Of a stretch of 64,000 nt of DNA, positions 29,063-39,050 are shown one piece after another. A model generated the notes under the pieces. That model did no database searches. It saw only the letters and a program-made list of their open reading frames with translations, and was not told the DNA's origin. The stretch comes from Burkholderiales bacterium (GTDB lineage: Bacteria; Pseudomonadota; Gammaproteobacteria; Burkholderiales; Burkholderiaceae_C). The stretch covers positions 25,349 through 89,348 of the forward strand of contig CANFPU010000002.1 of NCBI GenBank assembly GCA_947448955.1, written 5' to 3'. Within the stretch, counting starts at the first letter, position 1, and every line of letters begins with the position of its first letter. Made by a program: the position numbers and the translations under genes.

Positions 29063-30136
29063 CTAATCGCCCCGCCTGTCGATCAGCATCGCATCGCCAT
29101 AGCTGAAAAAGCGATATCCCGATTCGATCGCGTGTCGATATAGCGCGAGCATGTGCTGGTGGCCAACGAAAGCCGATACCAACATCAACAGCGTGCTCTT
29201 GGGCAGGTGGAAGTTGGTGATCAACCGATCGACCACGCGAAACTCGAAACCCGGTGTGATGAAAATCTCGGTCTCTCGCGCGCCGGCGGCCAACAAGCCC
29301 CCGCTGTTGACGGCCGCATGCAGCGCTGCGGATTCGAGCGCACGCAGGCTGGTGGTGCCTGCCGCGACGATGCGCCCGCCGGCGGCGCGGGTGCGTTCGA
29401 TCGCCGCCACCGTGTCGGGCCCGATGTCGTACCACTCGCTGTGCATTTTGTGGTCCGCCAGGTGCTGGGAGCGGACCGGCTGAAAGGTGCCGGCGCCCAC
29501 ATGCAGCGTCAAGCGCGCGCTGGCCACGCCGCGATCGGCAAGCGCGGCGAGCAGCGGCGGGTCGAAGTGCAGCGACGCGGTCGGTGCGGCCACCGCACCC
29601 GGCCGGCTGGCGAACACGGTCTGGTAACGGGTCTCGTCATCGGCAGCGTCGGCATGGGTGATGTAGGGCGGCAGCGGCACATGGCCAAAGGCCTCAAGCA
29701 GCGGCAGCGGATCGGCAGGCATCCGGTCGCGATAGAGACGCAGGTGGAACAGGCCGCCGTCAGGCCCGCCTCGGCCCAACACCTCGGCCTCGAAAGCGCC
29801 GTCGGCAAAACTGACCCGGGTGCCCGGGCGCGGCGACTTGCTGGCGCGCAGATGCGCCAGCACCTCCTGGTTGGGCAGCACGCGCTCGACCAGCGCTTCG
29901 ACCGCGCCACCGGTGGATTTTTCGCCGAACAGCCTGGCCTTGATCACGCGGGTGTCGTTGAAAACCAGCAGGTCGCCAGGTTCGAGCAATGCCGGCAGAT
30001 CGCGAAACACCCGGTCGACCGGCGGGTCAGCGCGGCCGTCCAGCAAGCGAGAAGCGCTGCGCTCGGCCGCTGGATGCTGGGCGACCAGCGCCGGTGGCAG
30101 GTCGAAATCGAAATCGGCAAGGCTGTAATGGGACAT
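29063..30136 (-). CDS. queA: S-adenosylmethionine:tRNA ribosyltransferase-isomerase
   Basis: [69 protein letters not shown]. Confidence 0.96.
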   Translation of the reverse strand: MSHYSLADFDFDLPPALVAQHPAAERSASRLLDGRADPPVDRVFRDLPALLEPGDLLVFNDTRVIKARLFGEKSTGGAVEALVERVLPNQEVLAHLRASKSPRPGTRVSFADGAFEAEVLGRGGPDGGLFHLRLYRDRMPADPLPLLEAFGHVPLPPYITHADAADDETRYQTVFASRPGAVAAPTASLHFDPPLLAALADRGVASARLTLHVGAGTFQPVRSQHLADHKMHSEWYDIGPDTVAAIERTRAAGGRIVAAGTTSLRALESAALHAAVNSGGLLAAGARETEIFITPGFEFRVVDRLITNFHLPKSTLLMLVSAFVGHQHMLALYRHAIESGYRFFSYGDAMLIDRRGD

Positions 30137-30258
30137 GAGGTTCGGGCTGTACCGGCCTGAAGCAGGGCACCGAGGGCTGGTGGCAGTGGCGGGCAGCGGC
30201 GGGGCCGGGGGGCGACCCCTCATTGTGCGCACGCCAGGCCTTGGCTAGCATCGCCACG

Positions 30259-31380
30259 ATGAACCTGACCGAACTCGACACCCCCGCGGCGCTGATCGAC
30301 GCGGCGCAGATGGACCGCAACATCGCGCGGATGCAGTCGCGAATGAACGCGCTGGGCGTGCGCTTGCGCCCGCATGTCAAGACCAGCAAATGCCTGGCGG
30401 TGGCGCAGCGCCAACGCGAGGCGGGCGCTCAGGGCATCACGGTGTCGACGCTGAAAGAAGCCGCGCAATTTTTTGACGCCGGCTTCGACGACATCCTGTA
30501 CGCGGTGGGGATCGCCGCGGCCAAACTGGGGCCCGTGCGCGCATTGCGGGAGCGGGGCTGCCAGCTGACCATCGTCGTCGACTCGATGGCCGCGGCGCAA
30601 GCGGTGGTGGCCGACGGCTACCACTTCGAGGTGATGATCGAGATCGACACCGACGGCCACCGCGCCGGGGTGCGCCCTGACGAAGACCGGCTGATCACGA
30701 TCGGCCGCACGCTGCACGATGGCGGCGCGGTGCTCAAAGGCGTGATGACGCATGCTGGCGCGTCTTACGAACTGAACACAACCCAGGCGCTGGAGGCGAT
30801 GGCCGAGCAGGAGCGCTCGCGCTGCGTGCATGCGGCCGAGCGGCTGCGCGCGGCCGGACTGCCTTGTCCGGAAGTCAGCGTGGGCTCGACGCCAACCGCT
30901 TTGTCAGCACGCCAACTCGACGGCGTGACCGAGGTGCGCGCCGGCGTCTACGTCTTCAACGACCTGGTGATGGCCAACGTCGGCGTCTGTGGCCTTGACG
31001 AGATTGCGCTGTCGGTGCTGGCCACCGTGATCGGTCACCAGACCGAGAAAGGCTGGGCACTGACCGACGCCGGCTGGATGGCGATGAGCCGAGACCGCGG
31101 CACCCAAGCGCAGGCGCTGGACTACGGCTATGGCGCCGTCTGCGATGCCAGCGGTGCGCCGATCGACGGCTTCATCGTCAGCAGCGCCAACCAGGAGCAT
31201 GGCATCGTCTCCTGGCGCGATGGCGCCGTCTGCCCCGACATCGCACAGCGGCTGCCGATAGGATCGCAGCTGCGCATCCTGCCCAACCATGCCTGCGCGA
31301 CGGCGGCGCAATTCCCCACCTACGCGGTGTTCGACGCCAACGGTGGCGTCACACCCTGGGAGCGCTTTTATGGCTGGTGA
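30259..31380 (+). CDS. D-threonine aldolase / D-serine dehydratase-like PLP enzyme (fold type III)
   Basis: LDTPAALIDAAQMDRNIARMQSRMNALGVRLRPHVKTSKC (PLP lysine); VSVGSTPTALSARQLDGVTEVRAGVYVFNDL; PNHACATAAQF. Confidence 0.88.
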   Translation: MNLTELDTPAALIDAAQMDRNIARMQSRMNALGVRLRPHVKTSKCLAVAQRQREAGAQGITVSTLKEAAQFFDAGFDDILYAVGIAAAKLGPVRALRERGCQLTIVVDSMAAAQAVVADGYHFEVMIEIDTDGHRAGVRPDEDRLITIGRTLHDGGAVLKGVMTHAGASYELNTTQALEAMAEQERSRCVHAAERLRAAGLPCPEVSVGSTPTALSARQLDGVTEVRAGVYVFNDLVMANVGVCGLDEIALSVLATVIGHQTEKGWALTDAGWMAMSRDRGTQAQALDYGYGAVCDASGAPIDGFIVSSANQEHGIVSWRDGAVCPDIAQRLPIGSQLRILPNHACATAAQFPTYAVFDANGGVTPWERFYGW

Positions 31381-31500
31381 TCGCTGCGAGCGCAGGCCAG
31401 AGACCATGGCCCGCCGCGGCGGGCATGACAGCCTCGCGGTGGTTGGCGGCGGTCTGCTGTTCGTCGCCGGGCAGCTGCCCATCGCACCCGACGTTCGCCG
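31377..31500 (+). pseudogene. Possible truncated RidA/YjgF-family N-terminal remnant
   Basis: The frame carrying ORF 31289..31588 reads ARRGGHDSLAVVGGGLLFVAGQLPIAPD, resembling RidA beta-strands (VVxGxLLFVxGQLPxxP), then loses similarity. Confidence 0.35.
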
Positions 31501-31649
31501 GCCCAACAATGCCTCGTTCGAGAGACGTCAGGTTGCTATGTCCGATGATTACTTTTCAAGCGCTGTTCGCGAGAGGCCAACATGCTGATGCGTGATCCGA
31601 CGCCCTAGCGCAGTCATTCCCCGCGGCTGGCGCTGGTCTGAACGCCGGG

Positions 31650-33965
31650 TCAGCGCGCCGCGGCCGAGGCTGCGGCGGCAGGTAGCTCCGGCTCGATGCC
31701 GATGGTCAGCACCGACCCACCGTCGGCCCATTCGCTGTAAATCCAATCGCCACCGCTGTGCACCAACCTTTCGGGCACCGGCGGTGGCGAGGCGACCGCC
31801 ACCCCCTTGAGCGCCTGCGCCATGAAGTCGATCCAGATCGGCAACGCCAGACCGCCACCCGATTCACGAACGCCCAGGCTGAGGGGCTGGTCATAGCCCA
31901 TCCAGGCCACCGCCACCAGACCCGGCTGAAAGCCGGCGAACCATGCATCCACGGCGTCGTTGGTCGTGCCCGTCTTGCCGTAGAGGTCGCTGCGCTGCAG
32001 TTGTTGCTGCGCCCGCGCCGCGGTACCGACCCGCGTGACGTCATTGAGCAAGCTGTTGGTGACGTAGACGTTGCGCGCCGGTAGCGCACGGCTGTCCTCC
32101 TCCTGCGGCGGCGCCGTCGGCGCCTCGAAAAGCAGCTTGCCAGCGGCATCGGTGATGCGTTCAATCACCACCGGTGTCACCGCCCAGCCACCGTTGGCCA
32201 GCACCGCATAGGCCTGGGCCAACCGCATTGGTGTGGTGCTGCCCGCGCCCAGCGCGAGCGTCAGGTTGTCGGGCTGCTTGTCGGGTTCGAAACCGTAGCG
32301 CGCCAACCAGTCTCGCGCGGCTGGCAACCCGATCTGGCGCAGCACCCGGATGCTGACCAGATTCCTGGAGCGCGCCAAGGCCTGACGCAGCGTCATCGGC
32401 CCCTCAAACTGGCCGTCGGCATTTTGCGGCGCCCAGCCATCGGCGGTCTCGATCGCGGCGTCGTTGACGACCGTGGCCGGCATCACCCCGCCCTCAAGCG
32501 CCGCTGAATACAGAAAGGGCTTGATGCTCGATCCTGGTTGGCGCCAAGCCTGGGTGACATGGTTGAAAGGTTGGCGCGCGAAGTCGAAACCGCCGACCAG
32601 CGCACGCACGCGTCCGCTGACTGGGTCCAGCGCGACGAAGGCCGCTTGCACATCGGGCCACTGCGTCACCGCCCAGGCGCCTGCCTCGCCACCCGGCTTG
32701 GCCGACTGCCAGACCCGCAGGATGTCGCCGCGCCCGATCGCCAGTTCAGCCGGCGCCTTGGGTACCAGCCCGGGCTGGGCCACCCGCAAACCCTCGCCGC
32801 TGATGCGCAGCGCCTCGCCCGAGGCCAGCTGCAGCCGCAGCTCGTTCGGGCTGGCCGACAGCACGATGGCCACCCGCAGTTGCTCGTCGTCGAGGTGGTC
32901 CTTGAGCGCCTGCGCGGCGGCACGCTCAATGTCGGGCGTGCCTGGGGGCGGCAGGTCTTCGTGGTCCTCGGGGCCACGCCAGGGTTGACGCGCATCGAAT
33001 CCCAGCACGCTGCGCCGCAGCGCAGCCCAGGCGGCAAGCTGGTCAGCTGCCCGCAGCGTGGTGAAGACCTTGATGCCTTGCGAATAGGCCTCGGTGCCCA
33101 GGCGATCGACCACCGCCCGGCGCGCCATCTCGGCCACATGCTCGGCATGTAGCGGCACTTGCAGCACGCTGCGGATCGCCAGTTTCTCGGCGCTGGCCGC
33201 CTGTCGCTGAGCCTCGCTGATGACGCCGGCGGTCAGCATGCGCCGCAACACCAGTTGCTGACGTTGGGTCGCGCGAGCCAGGTTGGTCACCGGGTTGGCG
33301 TAGGCCGGGTTTTGCGGCAAGCCGGCCAGCATGGCGCATTCGGCGATCGACAGCGCCGACAGCGGCTTGCCGAAATAGGCTTCGGCCGCGGCCGCAAATC
33401 CGTAGGCTCGCTGGCCGAGGTAAATCTGGTTCATGTACAGCTCAAGGATCTGGTCCTTGCTGAGCTGGCGCTCGATCTTCAGCGCGAGCAACGCCTCTTT
33501 GAGCTTGCGCTCAGGGGTCAGGCGCGACGACAGGAAGAAGGTCCGGGCGACCTGCTGGGTGATCGTCGATGCACCCTGACGCATGCCACCGGTGACCACG
33601 GCCACCAGCGCCCGCAGCACACCTTTGGGGTCGATGCCGCTGTGCTCGCGGAAGCGCTTGTCCTCGACCGCGACGACCGCCTGCTGCAGCAGCAACGGGA
33701 TCTGCGCGATCGGCACGAACTGCCGCCGCTCGGCGCCGAACTGTGCGATCTCGACGCCATCCGCGGTGTAGACCTGCAAAGGTTGGCGCGGTTGATAGGT
33801 GGTGACGCGGTCGAGCGGCGGCAGTTGCGGTGCAAACCAGGCCACCGCGCCGGCCAGCACGGCACAGGCCAGCAGCAGCGCTGCGAGCAAGGCCCACAGC
33901 GCCAAAACCCACGGACGCGGCAGGCGGCGAAAAAGGATGGCGGCAGCGCCGCTGAGATTCAACAT
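31650..33965 (-). CDS. Penicillin-binding protein 1A (bifunctional transglycosylase/transpeptidase)
   Basis: VAVEDKRFREHSGIDPKGVLRA, GASTITQQVARTFFLS, QPGSSIKPFLYSAALE, YGKTGTTNDAVDAWFAGF. Start ATG 33965. Confidence 0.94.
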   Translation of the reverse strand: MLNLSGAAAILFRRLPRPWVLALWALLAALLLACAVLAGAVAWFAPQLPPLDRVTTYQPRQPLQVYTADGVEIAQFGAERRQFVPIAQIPLLLQQAVVAVEDKRFREHSGIDPKGVLRALVAVVTGGMRQGASTITQQVARTFFLSSRLTPERKLKEALLALKIERQLSKDQILELYMNQIYLGQRAYGFAAAAEAYFGKPLSALSIAECAMLAGLPQNPAYANPVTNLARATQRQQLVLRRMLTAGVISEAQRQAASAEKLAIRSVLQVPLHAEHVAEMARRAVVDRLGTEAYSQGIKVFTTLRAADQLAAWAALRRSVLGFDARQPWRGPEDHEDLPPPGTPDIERAAAQALKDHLDDEQLRVAIVLSASPNELRLQLASGEALRISGEGLRVAQPGLVPKAPAELAIGRGDILRVWQSAKPGGEAGAWAVTQWPDVQAAFVALDPVSGRVRALVGGFDFARQPFNHVTQAWRQPGSSIKPFLYSAALEGGVMPATVVNDAAIETADGWAPQNADGQFEGPMTLRQALARSRNLVSIRVLRQIGLPAARDWLARYGFEPDKQPDNLTLALGAGSTTPMRLAQAYAVLANGGWAVTPVVIERITDAAGKLLFEAPTAPPQEEDSRALPARNVYVTNSLLNDVTRVGTAARAQQQLQRSDLYGKTGTTNDAVDAWFAGFQPGLVAVAWMGYDQPLSLGVRESGGGLALPIWIDFMAQALKGVAVASPPPVPERLVHSGGDWIYSEWADGGSVLTIGIEPELPAAAASAAAR

Positions 33966-34075
33966 GAGGACTTCGGTTGCGCAGGCCGCAGCGAGCCCGC
34001 TGGCGGGCGCGATTATCGGCAGCTCGCGGGCACCCTCTCGCAGCGCCGCACCGCAGCACGGCAGAATCGACCACC

Positions 34076-36199
34076 ATGCCCGACGCGCCGCGCGAACCCA
34101 GCCCTGCTCGACGGGCCAAGACCGGCGAGAAGTCCGGCCCGCAGAGGGCCCTGGAAAAGCTTGGGCTTCGCCGCGACATCGACTTGGCGCTGCACCTGCC
34201 ATTGCGCTACGAGGACGAGACCCGCGTCACCGCCATCGCCGATGCGCCCGACGGCGAGCCGGTGCAGGTCGAAGGCATCGTGCGGGAGTGCCGCATCGAG
34301 CTGCGCAGTCGCCGACAACTGCTGGTGCGCATCGAGGACGACAGCGACGACTTGCTGCTGCGCTTTCTAAACTTCTACCCGAGTCACCAGAAGACCTTGG
34401 CCGTGGGCGCGCGGGTGCGGGTTCGCGGCGAGGCCCATGCCGGCTTCTTCGGCCGCGAGATGGTCCACCCGCAGTTCAAAGCGGTCGACGAGAACAGCCC
34501 CCTGGCCACGGCGCTGACCCCCGTCTACCCCACCAGTGCCCAACTGCCGCAGGCCTATTTGCGCAAGGTGGTGGCTGCGGCGCTGCGGCGCGCGGCGCTT
34601 GACGAGGTCCTGCCGCCGGGCACCGTGCCGACCGGACTGCCCAGCCTGCGCGAAGCACTGCACAGCCTGCACCACCCACCCGCCGGCGCAGCGATGAGCG
34701 TGCTGGAGGACCGCAGCCGACCGGCCTGGCAGCGGCTGAAGTTCGAAGAGCTGCTGGCCCAGCAGCTGTCGCAGCTGGCGTCCCAGCGCGAACGGGCGAG
34801 GCTGCGCGCGCCGCTGCTGCGCGCAGAAACAGGGGGCCTGCACGAGCGGCTGTTGGCGGCACTGCCGTTCCAGCTCACCGCCGCCCAGCGCCGCGTCGCC
34901 GAAGAGATCGCGAGCGACCTGATGCGTCCGCCCGAGGCCGGCGCTACCGGCGACGGCGCAGTGCCAATGCACCGCTTGCTGCAGGGCGATGTGGGTTCGG
35001 GCAAGACCGTGGTCGCCGCGCTCGCTGCGACCGTGGCGATCGACTCGGGCTGGCAATGCGCGCTGATGGCACCGACCGAATTGCTGGCCGAGCAACATTT
35101 CCGCAAACTGGTGCAGTGGCTGGAGCCGCTGGGCGTGGGCATCGCCTGGCTCACGGGCAGCCGAAAAGGCCGTGGCAGACGCCAGATGGTCGAACGCGTG
35201 GCCTCGGGTGAGGCCGGGCTGGTGGTCGGCACCCAGGCGGTGATCCAGGAAGATGTGCACTTCGCCAAGCTGGGGCTGGCGATCATCGATGAGCAGCACC
35301 GCTTCGGCGTGGCGCAGCGGCTGGAGCTGCGACGCAAGCTGGCGCCCACCGACACCACAAGCCTCAGGCCAGCACTGGAGCCGCACCTGCTGATGATGAG
35401 TGCCACGCCCATACCGCGAACGCTGGCGATGACTTACTTCGCCGACCTCGACGTCAGCACCATCGACGAGTTGCCGCCAGGCCGCACGCCCATCGTGACC
35501 AAGGTGTTTGCCGACAACCGGCGCGACCAGGTCATCGCCCGCATCGCCGACGAGGTCGGGCGAGGCCGCCAGGTGTACTGGGTCTGTCCGTTGATCGACG
35601 AGAGCGAGACGCTGGATCTGCAAAACGCCACCGAAGCCCACGCACAGCTCAGCGCTGCGCTGCCAGGCCATGCCGTCGGGCTGCTGCACGGCAGGATGCG
35701 CCCAGCCGACAAAGCCACGGTGATGGCTCAGTTCATCAGTGGCGAGCTCAAGCTGCTGGTGGCCACGACCGTGATCGAGGTGGGCGTCGATGTGCCCAAC
35801 GCCAGCCTGATGGTGATCGAACATGCCGAGCGTTTCGGGCTGAGCCAGTTGCACCAACTGCGCGGCCGGGTCGGCCGAGGCGCGGTGGCCAGCGTCTGTG
35901 TGCTGCTCTACCAGGGACCGCTGTCGGCCACCGGCAAGGACAGGCTGCGGGCGATGGCCGAGACCAACGATGGCTTCGAGATCGCCCGGCGCGACCTCGA
36001 GATCCGCGGCCCTGGCGAATTCATGGGTGCGCGCCAGAGCGGCGATGCCCTGCTGCGGTTTGCCGATCTGGACGACGATGCGCCGTTGCTGCAACAAGCC
36101 CGAAGTCTGGCGCCCGAGCTGTTGTCCAAGCACGCGGTGGCGGCACGCGCGCATGTGGCACGCTGGCTAGACACCCGAGCCGATTTCCTGAAAGCCTGA
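34076..36199 (+). CDS. recG: ATP-dependent DNA helicase RecG
   Basis: RLLQGDVGSGKTVVAALAA, LAIIDEQHRFGVAQR, MSATPIPRTLAMTYFADLDVSTIDELPPGRTPI, HQLRGRVGRG. Confidence 0.96.
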   Translation: MPDAPREPSPARRAKTGEKSGPQRALEKLGLRRDIDLALHLPLRYEDETRVTAIADAPDGEPVQVEGIVRECRIELRSRRQLLVRIEDDSDDLLLRFLNFYPSHQKTLAVGARVRVRGEAHAGFFGREMVHPQFKAVDENSPLATALTPVYPTSAQLPQAYLRKVVAAALRRAALDEVLPPGTVPTGLPSLREALHSLHHPPAGAAMSVLEDRSRPAWQRLKFEELLAQQLSQLASQRERARLRAPLLRAETGGLHERLLAALPFQLTAAQRRVAEEIASDLMRPPEAGATGDGAVPMHRLLQGDVGSGKTVVAALAATVAIDSGWQCALMAPTELLAEQHFRKLVQWLEPLGVGIAWLTGSRKGRGRRQMVERVASGEAGLVVGTQAVIQEDVHFAKLGLAIIDEQHRFGVAQRLELRRKLAPTDTTSLRPALEPHLLMMSATPIPRTLAMTYFADLDVSTIDELPPGRTPIVTKVFADNRRDQVIARIADEVGRGRQVYWVCPLIDESETLDLQNATEAHAQLSAALPGHAVGLLHGRMRPADKATVMAQFISGELKLLVATTVIEVGVDVPNASLMVIEHAERFGLSQLHQLRGRVGRGAVASVCVLLYQGPLSATGKDRLRAMAETNDGFEIARRDLEIRGPGEFMGARQSGDALLRFADLDDDAPLLQQARSLAPELLSKHAVAARAHVARWLDTRADFLKA

Positions 36200-36402
36200 G
36201 CTGGACGTCAGGGCCTGCCTGCGCAGGGCCTGACGCCTGCGAAGGGGTGGTGCGTCTCGCGCCGCGCGGGCTGCAAGCCTGAGCTGGACGTCAGGGCCTG
36301 CCTGCGCAGGGCCTGACGCCTGCGAATGGGTGGTGCGTCTCGCGCCACGCGGGCTGCAAGCCTGAGCTGGACGTCAGGGCCTGCCTGCGCAGGGCCTGAC
36401 GC
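36194..36402. repeat. 83-bp direct tandem repeat (2 full units plus 43-bp third partial), each copy containing a 28-nt near-perfect hairpin
   Basis: gcctgagctggacgtcagggcctgcctgcgcagggcctgacgc starts at 36194, 36277 and 36360 (period 83). Hairpin gtcagg-g-cctgc-ctgc-gcagg-g-cctgac at 36207, 36290 and 36373. Confidence 0.95.
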
Positions 36403-36424
36403 AGCACAACTCGATAATCCAAGG

Positions 36425-37357
36425 ATGACCCTCACCGAACTCCGCTACATCGTTGCCGTCGCCCGCGAGAAGCACTTCGGCCGGGCGGCTGAGGCCTGCT
36501 TTGTGTCACAGCCCACGCTGAGCGTGGCGATCAAGAAGCTCGAGGAAGAACTCGAGGTCAGGCTGTTCGAGCGCGGCACCACCGAGGTCAGCGTCACGCT
36601 GCTGGGCGAGGCCATCGTGCAGCAGGCGCAGACCGTGCTGGAACAAGCCGCCGGGATCAAAGAGATCGCCAAGCGCGGCAAAGACCCGCTGTCGGGGGCG
36701 CTTCGGCTCGGGCTGATCTACACCATCGGACCCTACCTGCTGCCCGAGTTGGTGCGCAACACGATCGAACGGACCCCGCAGATGCCGCTGATGCTGCAAG
36801 AGAACTTCACCGTGCGGCTGCTGGAAATGCTGCGCAGCGGTGAGCTCGACTGCGCGATCATGGCCGAGCCCTTTCCGGACACCGGGCTAGCGGTCGCGCC
36901 GCTTTACGACGAGCCCTTTCTGGTGGCTGTGCCGAGCGGCCACTCGCTGGCCAAACGCGATCGCATCACCGCCGAAGAGTTGAAGCAAGAAACCATGCTG
37001 CTGCTGGGCACCGGCCACTGCTTCCGTGACCATGTGCTCGAGGTCTGCCCCGAGTTCGCTCGCTTTGCGAGCGATGCCGAGGGCATCCAGAAGAGCTTCG
37101 AGGGCTCATCGCTCGAGACCATCCGGTACATGGTGGCCTCAGGCATGGGCATCACCGTGGTGCCGCAGCTCAGCGTCCGCGCGTTCGAGCGTTCCAGCGG
37201 CAGCGACCATGTGCGCTACATCCCGTTCGAGACGCCAGTGCCGAGCCGGCGCGTGGTGCTGGCCTGGCGACGCAGCTTCACCCGCTACGAAGCGATCGCC
37301 GCGCTGCGCAATGCGGTCTATGCCTGCGAGCTCGAGGGGGTGGTGCGGCTGTCCTGA
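36425..37357 (+). CDS. oxyR: LysR-family hydrogen peroxide sensor OxyR
   Basis: MTLTELRYIVAVAREKHFGRAAEACFVSQPTLSVAIKKLEEELEV; redox Cys pair LLLGTGHCFRDHVLEVC with 8 residues between Cys; adjacent to recG. Confidence 0.93.
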   Translation: MTLTELRYIVAVAREKHFGRAAEACFVSQPTLSVAIKKLEEELEVRLFERGTTEVSVTLLGEAIVQQAQTVLEQAAGIKEIAKRGKDPLSGALRLGLIYTIGPYLLPELVRNTIERTPQMPLMLQENFTVRLLEMLRSGELDCAIMAEPFPDTGLAVAPLYDEPFLVAVPSGHSLAKRDRITAEELKQETMLLLGTGHCFRDHVLEVCPEFARFASDAEGIQKSFEGSSLETIRYMVASGMGITVVPQLSVRAFERSSGSDHVRYIPFETPVPSRRVVLAWRRSFTRYEAIAALRNAVYACELEGVVRLS

Positions 37358-37445
37358 GTAGATGGCGCCCGCGCTGCACAGGCGTGTAGGGACTTGCAGC
37401 AACGAGCATCCCGGTGGCAACGAATCCAGGCATAGTTTTGACCCG

Positions 37446-38240
37446 ATGCCCCAGACCCAAACCCCGCCGCTGATCTCGCTGCACCAGGTCGACAAGCGCT
37501 TTGCCGATGGTCTGCAGGCACTGGACCGTGTGTCGTTGAGCGTGAGCGCCGGCGAGTTCGTCGCACTGCTCGGGCCCTCGGGTTGCGGCAAGAGCACCGT
37601 GATGAGGCTGGCCGCCGGCCTCGAGACCGCCAGCGGCGGCGAGCTCAGCGCACCCGCGCTGCTGCCAGGTCCTGATGGCCAGACCGCCTGCGTGTTCCAG
37701 GAGCCCACGCTGATGCCCTGGGCGAGCGTGTTCGACAACGTCTGGCTGCCGCTGAGGCTGCAGGGCCGATCGCGCGCCGACGCCGCACCCGAGGTGCGCC
37801 AGGTACTGGCCAGCGTCGGCCTGAGCGACTTCGCGCAAGCCTACCCTGCCGCACTGTCGGGCGGCATGAAGATGCGGGCCTCGATCGCACGTGCGCTGGT
37901 AACCCGGCCACGCGTGCTGCTGATGGACGAGCCCTTCGCCGCACTCGATGACATCACGCGCCAGAAACTCAACGCCGACCTGCTGGCCTGGTGGCATGGT
38001 CGGGCGATGGCCGCGCTGTTCGTCACCCACAGTGTGGCGGAGGCGGTGTTCCTGAGCCAGCGCGTGCTGGTGATGGCAGCCCGTCCGGGCCGGGTCGTGT
38101 TCGAGCTGTCGATAGACCAGCCATACCCGCGCCAACCCGACTTTCGCCATTCGCCGAGCTTTGCTGAGGCCTGCCGCCAACTGGGCGCAGCGCTGGCCGA
38201 TGCGCATGAATCGATTCGACCACCCGCCGGGGAGAAATGA
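37446..38240 (+). CDS. ABC transporter ATP-binding protein (nitrate/sulfonate/HMP type)
   Basis: LLGPSGCGKSTVMRLAAGLE; LSGGMKMRASIARALVTRPRVLLMDEPFAALDDITRQ. Confidence 0.9.
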   Translation: MPQTQTPPLISLHQVDKRFADGLQALDRVSLSVSAGEFVALLGPSGCGKSTVMRLAAGLETASGGELSAPALLPGPDGQTACVFQEPTLMPWASVFDNVWLPLRLQGRSRADAAPEVRQVLASVGLSDFAQAYPAALSGGMKMRASIARALVTRPRVLLMDEPFAALDDITRQKLNADLLAWWHGRAMAALFVTHSVAEAVFLSQRVLVMAARPGRVVFELSIDQPYPRQPDFRHSPSFAEACRQLGAALADAHESIRPPAGEK

Positions 38241-39025
38241 TGAAACCGTCCTGGCGCGAAAACGGCTTGCCAATGGCGGTGATGCTCGGCCTGATCGCCG
38301 CCTGGGAGTTGCTGGTTCGCGCCGCCGACATCCCCGCCTACACGCTGCCCGCGCCGTCGCTGGTGGCCCAGACGCTGGTGGCGAATTTCGGCTCGCTGGC
38401 CAGCAGCTGGTGGGTCACGCTGAAGATCACTTTCGGCGCGCTGGCGCTGGCCTGCGCGGGTGGCGCGCTGATCGCCGCGGTGTTCGCGCTATCGCCCACG
38501 CTCGAGCGGGCACTGTTCCCGGTCGCGGTGGTGCTGCAGGTCACGCCGATCGTCGCGGTCGCGCCGCTGATCCTGATCTACGTCGAGAGCACCAACGCAG
38601 CACTGCTGCTGTGCGCCTGGATCGTCGCGTTCTTCCCGGTCCTGTCCAACACCGTGGTCGGCCTGCGCGCGGCAGACCCACAGCTGCGCAGCCTGTTCCG
38701 CCTGTACCGCGCCACGCCCTGGCAACGGCTCAGGCTGCTGCGCATGCCCGCAGCCCTGCCCTACTTCATCGCAGGCCTGAAGATCTCGGGCGGCCTGAGT
38801 CTGATCGGCGCCGTCACCGCCGAGATGGTCGCCGGCGCAGCAGGCCGCGAGACCGGCTTGGCCTCGCGCATTTTGGAGGCGAGCTTTCGCACCGAAACCC
38901 CGAAAATGTTCGCTGCGCTGAGCCTGCTGGTCGCCACCGGCGTGATGATTTTCTGGTTGTTCAACGCGCTGTCGCGCCGGCTGCTGGGGCCCTGGCATGC
39001 ATCAGAATCGGCCCGCCAGCTTTGA
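38237..39025 (+). CDS. ABC transporter permease (SsuC/ThiX-like)
   Basis: VVLQVTPIVAVAPLILIYVESTNAALLLCAWIVAFFPVLSNTVVGL; 4-bp overlap with the ATPase gene. Confidence 0.88.
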   Translation: MMKPSWRENGLPMAVMLGLIAAWELLVRAADIPAYTLPAPSLVAQTLVANFGSLASSWWVTLKITFGALALACAGGALIAAVFALSPTLERALFPVAVVLQVTPIVAVAPLILIYVESTNAALLLCAWIVAFFPVLSNTVVGLRAADPQLRSLFRLYRATPWQRLRLLRMPAALPYFIAGLKISGGLSLIGAVTAEMVAGAAGRETGLASRILEASFRTETPKMFAALSLLVATGVMIFWLFNALSRRLLGPWHASESARQL

Positions 39026-39050
39026 TGAAATCCTAGACATGACAAAGGAG

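Noticed and set aside
36208-36435. 75-aa minus ORF with internally repeated peptide (RRQALRRQALTSSSG...)
   Set aside because: Repetition arises from the 83-bp DNA tandem repeat rather than a plausible protein.
37358-37445. Possible TPP riboswitch before the NMT1/THI5-type ABC operon
   Set aside because: No CUGAGA core or recognisable THI-box arrangement seen.
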